Positions 8,966-17,687 of a stretch of 64,000 bases of DNA are shown here, piece after piece. The stretch is taken from positions 5,456,001-5,520,000 of the forward strand of contig NZ_CP118270.1 of assembly GCF_028771845.1 (NCBI RefSeq), written 5' to 3'. The stretch's first letter is position 1. Every line of letters starts with the position of its first letter. The position numbers were made by a program, and so were the translations under genes. The stretch is from Paenibacillus marchantiae. GTDB lineage: Bacteria; Bacillota; Bacilli; Paenibacillales; Paenibacillaceae. The notes beneath the pieces were generated by a model. That model had not been told where the DNA came from, made no database searches, and saw only the letters and a list, made by a program, of their open reading frames with translations.

Positions 8966-10216
8966 TCATGAACCTGCTCGAATATTCCAGAGTTTACGTA
9001 TATCCCGACTCTCGTCCCATGTTCTACCCTGTCTTAGCTGGCTAATTAATGGAGCGGCGTAACGTTCATAACGCTCATAACCGTCCATTTGCGTCAGGTC
9101 ATCCAGCAGTGCCGGAATATGCGCCTGCATTACCTCACGGTTTCCTTCATAAAAAGCAGTATGAATAGCAGCCTTCGCCAAAGGACGTTGACGCAGCTGA
9201 TTATAACCTCTCGCGATAAGACCAGCTAGAGCAACAACACCTTTGGCAACCAGAGGAGATACCAGAAAACTGGGTAACGTGCGGTATTCAAATCCACCGT
9301 AAGATTTCAGCCGAAAATCACCCAATGCCCCATAACGTGGACGCCGGCCTGAACCTCGTGGGTCCTGAAGAACGGCAAGCGGCAATGCTAGATAATTGTC
9401 AAATGCGCGCAGCAGTTCCCCGTTTAGTGTAACGCCACTGAAATGGATATGTCCGCCGAGCGGCAATCCGCGCTGGGGCATTCCCCCTGCCTGCCAGATC
9501 AGCGAGTGATCACTAATACTACGAGATGCGGCCGCAAAGGCTCTCATCAGATGAGCCAGCAGTTCGCGCGGCTCAGAGCTGGGAGCGGGTCGCAGTTCGG
9601 CTACCGGATATATTCGTCGTCCACCGATCGTCACGGAATCACAGCCGGCTACGCCTGTTCGTTCAAGAAATCTAGAGGCGGGCACGATTTTGGATTCTGG
9701 CATTTGCACAAGTAGGAATTCAGGGTCCATTCCAAGTATGGGGGCTGCATTACGATGCCGCTCTTCATCCAGTTCGGACTGAAGCTGTTTCCAGCCTGCA
9801 CGGTACATGGCAGAGAGATCTGTCATGCCCTTCCATGGCCTTGGGTCAATCGAGATGACAGAACAACCGCTCTTTCCTGATGCTTCCAGTCTTACAGCGC
9901 CGTGATCCAGTCCAACCGTATACAATGTTTTGGTGGCAAGCCGTTCAATACGTTTGAATAACGTTGATGCTGCTTCACGATCCAGCACACTTTCTTGCGC
10001 TCCACCCATGCCACTGGTGTCCCTACGTTTGATGCGAATCGCTTGAAGACAGCATATCTCTACATCATAACGTACACGCAGACCCAACTCCCGGTCACGC
10101 CTGTCCTGCGAAGCCAGCACTTCAATCCCGGATCGTTTCAGGCGATCTGCTCGTTCACGAGGGAGCATGCGTTCATATCGGCGCACCGCCTCCTCGGCCT
10201 CATCTATCACATTCAT
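8966..10216 (-). CDS. Amidoligase-like (COOH-NH2 ligase fold) protein
   Basis: A 416-residue protein with the signature of the putative amidoligases of the carboxylate-amine ligase/glutamine synthetase-like superfamily. GMDPEFLL (acidic residues D164 and E166) opens the core, AELRPAP (E208) follows, and GGHIHFSG at 254-261 forms the His-containing metal and substrate loop. Members are predicted to join a carboxylate to an amine using ATP. The first about 150 residues are Arg-rich and do not resemble a family I know. The gene lies between cotE and mutS, with terminators on both sides, so it is its own unit next to a spore coat gene. Modification of a coat or wall peptide would fit the position but is inference. 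Confidence 0.72.
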   Translation of the reverse strand: MNVIDEAEEAVRRYERMLPRERADRLKRSGIEVLASQDRRDRELGLRVRYDVEICCLQAIRIKRRDTSGMGGAQESVLDREAASTLFKRIERLATKTLYTVGLDHGAVRLEASGKSGCSVISIDPRPWKGMTDLSAMYRAGWKQLQSELDEERHRNAAPILGMDPEFLLVQMPESKIVPASRFLERTGVAGCDSVTIGGRRIYPVAELRPAPSSEPRELLAHLMRAFAAASRSISDHSLIWQAGGMPQRGLPLGGHIHFSGVTLNGELLRAFDNYLALPLAVLQDPRGSGRRPRYGALGDFRLKSYGGFEYRTLPSFLVSPLVAKGVVALAGLIARGYNQLRQRPLAKAAIHTAFYEGNREVMQAHIPALLDDLTQMDGYERYERYAAPLISQLRQGRTWDESRDIRKLWNIRAGS

Positions 10217-10247
10217 CCTGTCCCTCCTCCCAATTCTCGCCCAAAAT

Positions 10248-10272
10248 GAAAAAAGAGGGCTTACGCCCTCTT
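10248..10272 (-). terminator. Intrinsic terminator after cotE
   Basis: A GAGGGC-GTAA-GCCCTC hairpin followed by TTTTTTC on the minus strand, 57 bases past the cotE stop codon. Confidence 0.85.
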
Positions 10273-10328
10273 CACTGCCGCTTGCGGCGCATATGATACC
10301 TTAAGTTTATGAATCCAGATCGCTGAGC

Positions 10329-10889
10329 TTACAGCTCATCGTCAAGCAGGTCGGGATCGAGATCGTCATAATCTCCATCACCACTACCGAAGTCATAATC
10401 CTTGTCTTCATAATCTCCACAGCCATCCGTGCACACTTTCACACAAACTTTGGTCTCGGCGACCAGTTCAACAGCGAATTCCCGTTCTACCCGGATAATT
10501 ACGCTGCCTCCACCTGCCGACACCGTGGCTTCCACACAGCTCGGTTCCTGCGTTGCATCCGCAGATACCTCTACAGTGGCGGCCCGGTGTTTCGGGTCCA
10601 GATAGGACAAAGGCACATGTTCTACATACGACACCGTTTCTTTGGCTACATCCGTCTGTGAATTTTTGTCATAGGAATACCAAATGTTGATATCGTAAGT
10701 ACCAATAACTTCAATTCCGTCCCCCGCTGATACGGCTTCATATTGGTGGTTGATAATCCAAGCCCCCAAAATACTGGTCGGACCATGTGGCGGAGTCACG
10801 GTATGTGTTACGGTAGAGAACTTACGACCTTTCCCGCAGATCGCCTTCGTGATGATCTCTCTACATTGATGTTTATGACTCAATGACAT
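10329..10889 (-). CDS. cotE: Outer spore coat morphogenetic protein CotE
   Basis: A 186-residue protein (B. subtilis CotE has 181) that assembles on the forespore and recruits the outer coat. It begins with the typical basic N-terminus ending in REIITKAICGKGRK, followed by a beta-rich core with VLGAW-like (ILGAWIINHQYEA) and IWYSYDKNSQTDV segments. It ends in an Asp-rich acidic tail (DYEDKDYDFGSGDGDYDD and on). I start it at ATG 10887-10889, eight bases after GGAGGAGG; a further in-frame ATG upstream overlaps that site. It has its own terminator. Its presence makes the host a spore former. Expression from a mother-cell sigma factor is expected, but I did not identify a promoter. Confidence 0.95.
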   Translation of the reverse strand: MSLSHKHQCREIITKAICGKGRKFSTVTHTVTPPHGPTSILGAWIINHQYEAVSAGDGIEVIGTYDINIWYSYDKNSQTDVAKETVSYVEHVPLSYLDPKHRAATVEVSADATQEPSCVEATVSAGGGSVIIRVEREFAVELVAETKVCVKVCTDGCGDYEDKDYDFGSGDGDYDDLDPDLLDDEL

Positions 10890-10964
10890 CTTTAAACCTC
10901 CTCCATACAATCATTCTTTACAAGTGTATGCAGGGCATCCGTCTAGGGTGACAACTATTTTCTA

Positions 10965-11942
10965 TTATTCATTTGTAGATTGGGACCGGTCCGATACCGG
11001 AGACGGAGCTTTGTCCTTCTTGGCTATTTTCAGATACAGCGCGAGTTCCCGGCACAGCTGGAGAATAGCTGAACGAATCTCGAATTCTTCCCTTGTATCC
11101 GGCAACTCCATTCGCTTGAATTCTTCTTGCACATCTGCGAGAAGTTTTTCTGTACGTCCGGTGTAAGATTCAGTGAGTACATCCTGACTGAGCTGGTCGA
11201 ACAGCTCCGATACCATTTCCGCATGCGGCATCTTCTGATAGATCTGGGATACCAGATGCATCATATGCTGGATGGAATCCAATTGCGTTTTGCGCATATA
11301 AAAGTAAACACTCCATCCCTCGTTCGGATGGATGACCTGATTCTCCAATGAACGTTTGGCTGCTTCAATGCCGCCCAGTACAGCTTTGTCAGCTTCGATC
11401 AGTTCTTTCCCTGCCCACACTTCATTCGGATTACGTAGCGTAGCTGCAAACTCCTTAAAGATAACCGAGAATAACTCATCAATTCTTTTGCGAATACGCA
11501 GCATCTGCGGGTCCGCAGCCGGCATATACGCCAGATTGACAACCATCGCGGAACCGAGACCAATCAGCAATAGCCCAATTTGGACCAAAACCACATGTAC
11601 GTCCATTTCACCGCCGCCAAATACCCGGAACACCACGACAGAACCCGTCACAATGCCTTCCTTGAATCCGGCCCGAACGATAACCGGAAATGCAATTAGT
11701 ATGTAGAACGCCAGCACCCAATAATGGAAGCCAAGAAAGTGAAAAAGTACACTTGCAAATAAAAGCCCCACTACGGAAGCGAAAAATCTCGCAGATATGG
11801 TGCGAATACTTCTTTTCCGTGTCACATCAACGCCGAGTATGGCTAACAAGCCCGCCGATGTTGGTCCGGGCAAGCCGCACCAGTCCGCAATCAGCACGGC
11901 CATCAGCGCGGCTATTGCGGTTTTAATTACCCTAAAACCCAT
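10965..11942 (-). CDS. YqjA-like aromatic acid exporter family membrane protein
   Basis: A 325-residue protein. The first about 150 residues contain roughly six hydrophobic segments in the pattern of the aromatic acid exporter (ArAE/DUF939) family. These include MGFRVIKTAIAALMAVLIAD at the N-terminus and a GLLAILGVDVTRKRS loop typical of the family. The second half is a soluble, mostly helical domain with charged residues. B. subtilis YqjA is the likely relative. Transport of aromatic acids is only a family-level guess; several members have no known substrate. It reads toward cotE with 75 bases between. Confidence 0.8.
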   Translation of the reverse strand: MGFRVIKTAIAALMAVLIADWCGLPGPTSAGLLAILGVDVTRKRSIRTISARFFASVVGLLFASVLFHFLGFHYWVLAFYILIAFPVIVRAGFKEGIVTGSVVVFRVFGGGEMDVHVVLVQIGLLLIGLGSAMVVNLAYMPAADPQMLRIRKRIDELFSVIFKEFAATLRNPNEVWAGKELIEADKAVLGGIEAAKRSLENQVIHPNEGWSVYFYMRKTQLDSIQHMMHLVSQIYQKMPHAEMVSELFDQLSQDVLTESYTGRTEKLLADVQEEFKRMELPDTREEFEIRSAILQLCRELALYLKIAKKDKAPSPVSDRSQSTNE

Positions 11943-12152
11943 TAACTCCCTCTCCTCTAAGCTGCAAAAATGTCAAAGCCAGCGAGCCATACCTATCCAA
12001 GTGAGCGCTTGTCCAATGCCTGACAGCGTGTATGGTCATATCATATCCCTAGTATTACACATCCTGCCAAAAACCATTTCTTATCTAATCAAAAGAATCA
12101 TTCAGGAAGAACCGCATATCGGAATTCGCTGCTACAGTCATAAACGGCATCA

Positions 12153-12176
12153 ACCGACATGCATATGCATGTCGGT
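12153..12176. promoter_or_regulatory. 24-bp perfect palindrome (candidate operator)
   Basis: Both halves read ACCGACATGCAT, giving a perfect 24-bp dyad with no spacer. It lies in the 450-base gene-free stretch 11943-12392, about 210 bases upstream of the YqjA-like gene and 215 bases past the ABC permease gene. It lacks a T-run on either strand, so a protein-binding site is more likely than a terminator. No matching copy was noticed elsewhere in the window. Confidence 0.45.
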
Positions 12177-12219
12177 CTCAATAACGCGCCCCGGATGAGG
12201 GACGCTGGCAATTTGATTG

Positions 12220-12261
12220 ATGCGACAGAAGCCTCTAGGCCCTCTTCTCCAATCGTCGCAT
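12220..12261. other. Hairpin in the 11943-12392 gap
   Basis: ATGCGAC and GTCGCAT form a perfect outer stem, with AGAAG/CTTCT as a possible inner stem. There is no T-run, so it could be a weak terminator of the ABC operon or a leader structure. The remainder of the 450-base gap shows no credible gene on either strand. Confidence 0.35.
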
Positions 12262-12392
12262 TCATTCCGGACTGCGCGGAATATTCGTATTAGTATGGTA
12301 CTTGATTTTTCGGGTTCGGGCAACGTGACACCTCTTGTGAAATTGTATACATATCATGAAGCATTTATTTTGCACACGCATGTTTTGCAGAA

Positions 12393-13226
12393 TTACCTGC
12401 GTCCTGCCAGCAGCTTGCGTTCTACATATACAACGAGCTGGTACATCGCTGTAGCTACAGCCGCAATAATCAACAGGCTCGATAAAACAAGGGTAAAGTT
12501 AAACACTTGAAATCCGTAGATGATCAGATAGCCCAATCCCTGCTTGGCGACCAGAAATTCACCCACGATTACACCGACCCAGGCCATGCCCACATTTACT
12601 TTAAGGGTAGAGACAATGGCAGGAAAGGAAGCGGGTAATACGACTTTGCTGAAAATCTCGGAGCGATCACCACCAAACGTACGGATAACCTTAATATAGT
12701 TCTGATCTACTTCATTAAAACTGTTATACACGACAAGTGTAGTAATAATGACTGTGATTGACAAAGTCGTCATGACAATGGCCGTAAATCCTGCACCAAA
12801 CATGACGATAAAGATTGGACCCAGCGCTACTTTGGGCATGCTGTTGAACACAACCATATAAGGATCAAGCACTTTGGACAAAAAAGGAGACCACCAGATC
12901 AGAACCGCAAGCAGTGTTCCGACGAGTGTCCCCAGCAAAAAGCCGACTGCCGTTTCCCCTACGGTTACCCCAACATGCGCCCATAGTTCTCCACTGACGA
13001 TGTCCTTCCAGATCTGATTGAAAATTTTGCTGGGATAACTGAACAGAAGCACATCAATCCAGCGCAGCCTTCCCGCCAGTTCCCACAGCAAAAACATAAA
13101 CACCAACATGGACAGCTGCACCGTCAGCACTTTATGTCGCCATCTGGCAACCTGCTGAATATGACTTTGGTGCAGCTGTCTCATCCAATCATCACGCATT
13201 TCCTGCTTCTGGTTCGTCTGATTCAC
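12393..13226 (-). CDS. ABC transporter permease (SsuC/TauC type)
   Basis: A 277-residue inner-membrane permease with about six membrane segments. It carries the conserved EAA-loop region near SFNEVDQNYIKVIRTFGGDRSEIF, leading into VLPASFPAIVSTLKV, which contacts the ATPase. The family serves nitrate, sulfonate, taurine and pyrimidine-precursor importers. The start overlaps the ATPase gene stop by four bases (translational coupling). It is the last of three genes encoding a complete importer. Confidence 0.9.
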   Translation of the reverse strand: MNQTNQKQEMRDDWMRQLHQSHIQQVARWRHKVLTVQLSMLVFMFLLWELAGRLRWIDVLLFSYPSKIFNQIWKDIVSGELWAHVGVTVGETAVGFLLGTLVGTLLAVLIWWSPFLSKVLDPYMVVFNSMPKVALGPIFIVMFGAGFTAIVMTTLSITVIITTLVVYNSFNEVDQNYIKVIRTFGGDRSEIFSKVVLPASFPAIVSTLKVNVGMAWVGVIVGEFLVAKQGLGYLIIYGFQVFNFTLVLSSLLIIAAVATAMYQLVVYVERKLLAGRR

Positions 13227-14017
13227 CCGTTCTTCTCACCTCCACCGGACTGATCCAATTCACTCCATAACGCCTGAAACAGCTCATTGAACCCTGGCTG
13301 CTCCCTCGCGTGAAAAGGCTGTGCGTTCCGCAGATCTTCGGGAATGATAAACTCCTTCCGAATGCGCCCCGGATTACGATCAAGCACGATGACGCGGTCA
13401 CTGACGGCAATAGCTTCGGACAGATCATGGGTGACAAGCACCGAAGTTTTGCCGGATTTCTTCAGTGTGTCTGAGACCAGATCCTCCAGCTGCAGCTTGG
13501 TTTGATAATCAAGTGCGGAAAAGGGTTCATCCAGCAACAGTATTCCCGGATCCGTAGCTAGTGTACGTACCAAAGCCACCCGTTGCCTCATGCCCCCGGA
13601 TAACTCGGAAGGATACTGGCTTTCGGTTCCAGCTAGACCCATACCTGCCAGCAGCTCACGTGTGCGCTCGCGACTCTCGTCATTGAGCCCACCTGTCAAT
13701 TCAAGTCCGATCAGGACATTATCCAAAATGGTACGCCATGGAAACAGATAATCCTGTTGCAGCATATAGCCAATCTGGGCAGACGGACCTTCGATGCGTT
13801 TTCCTTTTACCTTGACCTCGCCTGCGGTTGGTGTGAGCAGCCCGGCGATGATCGACAGCAATGTCGTTTTACCACATCCGCTTGGGCCAACAAGACTAAC
13901 GAATTCTCCCTGCTCGACCTGAAGATTCAGATTTTCAATAACCAGTGATGCTTCACGTTCGCTGACATAGACTTGCGAAATCCCTTCCAGTTTGATCACC
14001 GTTTCGGATTCAGGCAT
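13223..14017 (-). CDS. ABC transporter ATP-binding protein (SsuB/TauB type)
   Basis: A 264-residue ATPase with Walker A GPSGCGKTT at about 42-50, Q-loop (MLQQDYLF), signature SGGMRQRVAL at about 144, Walker B ILLLDEPFSALD and the switch His in VTHDLSEAI. All catalytic motifs are intact. It energises uptake with the neighbouring permease and lipoprotein. The gap of 30 bases to the lipoprotein gene and the overlap with the permease gene mark a single operon. Confidence 0.93.
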   Translation of the reverse strand: MPESETVIKLEGISQVYVSEREASLVIENLNLQVEQGEFVSLVGPSGCGKTTLLSIIAGLLTPTAGEVKVKGKRIEGPSAQIGYMLQQDYLFPWRTILDNVLIGLELTGGLNDESRERTRELLAGMGLAGTESQYPSELSGGMRQRVALVRTLATDPGILLLDEPFSALDYQTKLQLEDLVSDTLKKSGKTSVLVTHDLSEAIAVSDRVIVLDRNPGRIRKEFIIPEDLRNAQPFHAREQPGFNELFQALWSELDQSGGGEKNG

Positions 14018-14047
14018 ACATGCTCACGTCCTTTCCTGAATACCTGG

Positions 14048-15052
14048 TTACTTCGCTGATGCTGCTTGTTCTGCATAGGAATTATCCACAATCGTTTGAG
14101 AATCCACACGCTGTTTCAGTTCTCCCGCAGCACTCATGACGTCTAGCAAGTTATTCCATTCGTCCTCATCAATGATTGGATCGGTTGCATATGTGCCCTG
14201 TTCCTTGTAACGGTTCACACTGCTTACCAGAATAGCTGGATCAATATCTTTGAAATAAGGCTTGATGACTTCAGCGATCTCTTCAGCGGTGTGGGAATCC
14301 ACCCAAGCTTGGGCTTTGTGCAAGCCGTTAGTGAACTTCTGAACGATGTCCTTGTTGTCATTAATATAGCTTTGTTTGGTCATGAAGACCGTATAAGGCA
14401 GATGACCACTTTCCGTTCCAAACGAGGCTACAACCTTGCCGCGACCCTCTTTCTCAAAAATGGACGCCTGAGGTTCAAACAGCTGCACGTAATCCCCCGT
14501 ACCTGAAGCAAATGCAGAAGCGATGTTGGCAAAATCCACATTTTGAATCAGTTCCAGATCATTCTGCGGATCAATGCCATGTTTTTTCAGCGTGAATTCG
14601 CCTGCCATTTGAGGCATTCCGCCTTTTCTTTGTCCGAGAAATGTACTCTGTTTCAATTGATCCCAATTAAAGTCACCTTCAGGATTGCGGGCAAACAGAA
14701 ACGTTCCGTCCGTTTGTGTAAGCTGAGCAAAGTTAATGACCGGATCTTCTGCGCCTTGTTGATAGACATATATAGACGTCTCTGCTCCGACCAATGCGAT
14801 ATCTACTGAGCCTGCAAGCAATGCGGCCATCGTTTTGTCTCCACCAGCCGTCGTCTGAATGTCCACTTCAAGCCCCTGTTCTTCAAAAAAACCTTGGGCC
14901 ACGGCCACATACTCCGGTGCGTAAAACACAGAACGTGTGACCTCACCAATCGTAATTTTGGTTTCATCCTTATCTTTATTGCAGCTGGTGAGAGCCACGA
15001 TGATAATGAGCAAAATGACGATGGCCCGGATGAACCAGGGCGTGTATTTCAT
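14048..15052 (-). CDS. ABC transporter substrate-binding lipoprotein (NMT1/SsuA-like)
   Basis: A 334-residue lipoprotein. A signal peptide (about 1-23) ends in the lipobox LTSC, followed by a charged linker. The mature part has the NMT1/THI5-like fold with VFYAPEYVAVAQGFFEEQGLEV-type opening (early motif YVAVAQGFFEE), then AGGDKTMAALLAGSVDIALVG. This fold is used for sulfonates, nitrate, riboflavin and pyrimidine precursors of thiamine; the ligand cannot be named. I start at ATG 15050-15052 behind GGAGGG rather than the upstream in-frame ATG. No TPP or FMN riboswitch is visible in the short leader. Confidence 0.88.
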   Translation of the reverse strand: MKYTPWFIRAIVILLIIIVALTSCNKDKDETKITIGEVTRSVFYAPEYVAVAQGFFEEQGLEVDIQTTAGGDKTMAALLAGSVDIALVGAETSIYVYQQGAEDPVINFAQLTQTDGTFLFARNPEGDFNWDQLKQSTFLGQRKGGMPQMAGEFTLKKHGIDPQNDLELIQNVDFANIASAFASGTGDYVQLFEPQASIFEKEGRGKVVASFGTESGHLPYTVFMTKQSYINDNKDIVQKFTNGLHKAQAWVDSHTAEEIAEVIKPYFKDIDPAILVSSVNRYKEQGTYATDPIIDEDEWNNLLDVMSAAGELKQRVDSQTIVDNSYAEQAASAK

Positions 15053-15135
15053 GATATTTCCCTCCTTCACTGGTTTCAGCTGTTCTCTCTACTATGGATA
15101 TGCTGATGCCCAGCAAAAGGTTAAGAACTTGCATG

Positions 15136-15170
15136 AAAAAGAAGAGCCGGGCAATGATGCCCCGCTCTTC
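15136..15170 (-). terminator. Intrinsic terminator after the M32 carboxypeptidase gene
   Basis: GAAGAGC and GCTCTTC arms extended by GGGGCA/TGCCCG form a strong stem followed by TTTTTC on the minus strand, 29 bases past the carboxypeptidase stop. Confidence 0.85.
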
Positions 15171-15198
15171 AAGAATTTGATGATGATGTTATTGCTGT

Positions 15199-16713
15199 CT
15201 ACAGCTTGTAAATCTCGGCATATTTCGCTTCCAGATAATCAGCCAAATAGTCTGGGTTCAACTCTTCACCCGTTACGGCCACAATCAGTTCGGAAGGTGT
15301 ACGGCTTTTGCCATAACGATAAATTTTGTCAGTCAACCATTCCTTGATGGGAATCAGGTTACCTCCGGCAATATGGGCATCGAACTCAGGCATTTCTTTG
15401 CGCAATGTATGTAGAATCTGTGCAGCATACATATTGCCGAGCGAGTAAGAAGCAAAGTAACCAAAGTCACCACCCGACCAGTGAACATCCTGAAGCACAC
15501 CCATACCATCATTCGGCGGCACAATGCCAAGATATTCCTTGTATTTTGCATTCCAAGTCTCCGGCAGGTCCTTGACTTCCAGACCTTCGTTAAACAGCAT
15601 TTTCTCAATTTCATAACGAATGATGATGTGCAAATTGTACGTCAGCTCATCGGCTTCAATCCGGATCAGAGAGCTTTCAACCCGGTTAATTGCCCGGTAA
15701 AAGTCTTCCAGCCCAACCTCATTTAATTGAGGGAAGTGCTGTTGCAAATCTTTATAATAACGCGTCCAGAATGCAAGACTGCGGCCAATCATATTTTCCC
15801 AAAGACGCGACTGGGATTCGTGGATACCCATGGACGTTCCTTCGGCAAGAAGAGTACCAGCCAGGCTATCGTCAATATTTTGCTCATACAGAGCGTGTCC
15901 GCCTTCGTGTAGTGAACTGAAGACCGCACTCGTCACATCATCCTGCAAATAATTCGTCGTGATCCGCACATCACCTGGATTCAGGCCCGTTGCGAACGGA
16001 TGAACACTCTCATCGAGTCTTCCGGCTTCAAAGTCATAACCCATTTGTCCCAGAATAAACAGACTGAATTTCTCCTGTTGATCCTTGTCAAACAGCTGGT
16101 TCAAGAACTCCGTGTTCGGCTTGTTCGCCGAAGCATTGATCTTCTCTTGCAGCGGAACCAAACGGGCTTTGAGACGGGCAAATACCGCATCCACCTTTTC
16201 TACAGTCAGTTCCGGTTCATACATGTCCAGAAGGGTATCATAACGAGTATCTTTCACACCCCAATAGTCAATGAACTCTTGTTTGAGCTTCACAATATCG
16301 GTGAGGTAGGGCGAAAAACCTGCAAAATCACTGTTATGCTTGGCATCTTCCCAAGCCGTTTCTGATTTTGCGGTAAGTACGGTATACGCTTGTACTTTTT
16401 CTGGTGGTACGGACTGACTGCGATTATATTCTTTCTGGCAATCTTCCACCTGACGACGGTCGATATCTTCCAGCTGTTCCAGCACGGCTGGATTTGTTAA
16501 TGTATCCAGGTAGGATTTCATCTCAGCTGAAGTTTGCAGTTTGAATGCTTCGGTTGACAGCATTCCCAGTGTTTCCGAACGTGTCGGGACACCTTTTTTG
16601 GGCGCACCTGTGCGCAGATCCCAGTGAAGCAAACCAATGGCTTCATGATAACTCTTGATTTTGCGAGCCAGATTACGGAAGGATTCCAGCTGTTCCTGTG
16701 TGTGTTGTTCCAT
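15199..16713 (-). CDS. M32 family metallocarboxypeptidase (Taq carboxypeptidase-like)
   Basis: A 504-residue cytoplasmic zinc carboxypeptidase that trims residues from peptide C-termini. The zinc motif HEGGH is at 269-273, followed by ESQSRLWEN, which carries the glutamate third ligand region typical of M32. The IRYEIEK and NDGMGVLQDVHWSGGDFGYF stretches are conserved in the family. The length is the usual one. It is transcribed alone, with a terminator after it and a divergent carbonic anhydrase gene upstream. B. subtilis YpwA is the likely relative. Confidence 0.95.
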   Translation of the reverse strand: MEQHTQEQLESFRNLARKIKSYHEAIGLLHWDLRTGAPKKGVPTRSETLGMLSTEAFKLQTSAEMKSYLDTLTNPAVLEQLEDIDRRQVEDCQKEYNRSQSVPPEKVQAYTVLTAKSETAWEDAKHNSDFAGFSPYLTDIVKLKQEFIDYWGVKDTRYDTLLDMYEPELTVEKVDAVFARLKARLVPLQEKINASANKPNTEFLNQLFDKDQQEKFSLFILGQMGYDFEAGRLDESVHPFATGLNPGDVRITTNYLQDDVTSAVFSSLHEGGHALYEQNIDDSLAGTLLAEGTSMGIHESQSRLWENMIGRSLAFWTRYYKDLQQHFPQLNEVGLEDFYRAINRVESSLIRIEADELTYNLHIIIRYEIEKMLFNEGLEVKDLPETWNAKYKEYLGIVPPNDGMGVLQDVHWSGGDFGYFASYSLGNMYAAQILHTLRKEMPEFDAHIAGGNLIPIKEWLTDKIYRYGKSRTPSELIVAVTGEELNPDYLADYLEAKYAEIYKL

Positions 16714-16796
16714 TGTTAACGTTCACCTCTTCAAAAAAATGTTGGTTTCCTATTGATGATACTTTTTGCAATGCGTATAATCAACTTTTAACAGAT

Positions 16797-16855
16797 GCAA
16801 ATTGCATTATTCCTCCAAACCGAGGAATAATGCAATTTGCTGACCGTGGTATAAT
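16797..16855 (+). promoter_or_regulatory. Inverted-repeat operator and extended -10 promoter for the carbonic anhydrase gene
   Basis: A perfect 19-bp inverted repeat (arms 16797-16815 and 16822-16840, six-base loop CAAACC) ends seven bases before TGGTATAAT, an extended -10 promoter at 16847-16855. There is no good -35, which fits an extended -10. The repeat covers where the -35 would be, so a bound protein would block or activate the promoter. It sits in the divergent region between the M32 carboxypeptidase and carbonic anhydrase genes and could control both. Confidence 0.6.
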
Positions 16856-16937
16856 AAAAATACCAAAGGGCGTAGGACAAGCTGCATTTGATGCAAGTGG
16901 CCGTGCTCATCGTATTGGATAACAGGAGGCAATAGAC

Positions 16938-17501
16938 ATGAACAACATTCAAGAGATTCTGGCTTACAACAAATCATTTGTCGAGACTAAAGAATACGAA
17001 AAGTATACGGCAGGCAAGTTTCCAACCAAAAAGATGGTCATCATCACTTGTATGGACACTCGTCTGGTGGAAATGCTGCCCAAGGCCATGAACCTGAAGA
17101 ATGGCGATGTGAAAATCATCAAAAACGCTGGCGCAATCATTTCTCAACCTTTCGGGTCTGTTATGCGTAGTGTTCTCGTCGCCATCTATGAGCTTGGTGC
17201 CGACGAAGTACTGGTTGTTGGACACACGGAATGCGGTATGGCTTCCCTACACGCAGAGACCATGATTGGACATATGGTTGAACGGGGTGTATCTGAGGAA
17301 GTCATGAGCACACTGGAGAACTCCGGCATACGTTTACAAAAGTGGCTACGCGGGTTTGACAGCGTTGAAGAAGGGGTAAAACATACTGTGGAAGTGATCA
17401 AGAAACATCCATTGCTTCCACCTACTGTACCCGTTCACGGCATGGTCATCGACTCCTACACAGGTGAACTTGATCTTGTCGCAGATGGGTATGGGCAATA
17501 G
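16938..17501 (+). CDS. Beta-carbonic anhydrase
   Basis: A 187-residue enzyme that interconverts CO2 and bicarbonate in the cytoplasm. Zinc ligands Cys38, His96 and Cys99 are present in ITCMDTR and VVGHTECGM, together with the Asp40-Arg42 dyad. The protein is of the short beta class (type II/YtiB-like). The start ATG has AGGAGG at good spacing. It is monocistronic with its own promoter and terminator. A sulfate-binding or allosteric role cannot be judged from sequence. Confidence 0.95.
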   Translation: MNNIQEILAYNKSFVETKEYEKYTAGKFPTKKMVIITCMDTRLVEMLPKAMNLKNGDVKIIKNAGAIISQPFGSVMRSVLVAIYELGADEVLVVGHTECGMASLHAETMIGHMVERGVSEEVMSTLENSGIRLQKWLRGFDSVEEGVKHTVEVIKKHPLLPPTVPVHGMVIDSYTGELDLVADGYGQ

Positions 17502-17523
17502 ACATCTCTCTAAATGGTTTCGG

Positions 17524-17554
17524 GTGCGGACCTCAGGGTCCGCACTCTTTTTTT
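17524..17554 (+). terminator. Intrinsic terminator after carbonic anhydrase gene
   Basis: GTGCGGACC-TCAG-GGTCCGCAC followed by TCTTTTTTT, 22 bases past the stop codon. Confidence 0.92.
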
Positions 17555-17687
17555 GTCTAAATTGAGGCAGTTGTTCTGTCAGGTTGTCAAACCATACAGT
17601 TTCAGTGTACACTTTTATGAAAGCGGTCAAAGAAAGCAATTTACATTGTTTTTGCTGGCCCAGCCCTAATATTAAGGAGACATGTGC

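Noticed and set aside
12217-12510. Frame of 97 codons on the plus strand overlapping the permease gene
   Set aside because: It runs antisense into the ABC permease gene and has no ribosome site.
15053-15198. TPP riboswitch ahead of the NMT1-like lipoprotein gene
   Set aside because: The short region holds only the carboxypeptidase terminator and no TPP core sequence.
16698-16922. Frame of about 75 codons on the plus strand ahead of carbonic anhydrase
   Set aside because: It runs over the inverted repeat and promoter, starts with no ribosome site and has no family likeness.
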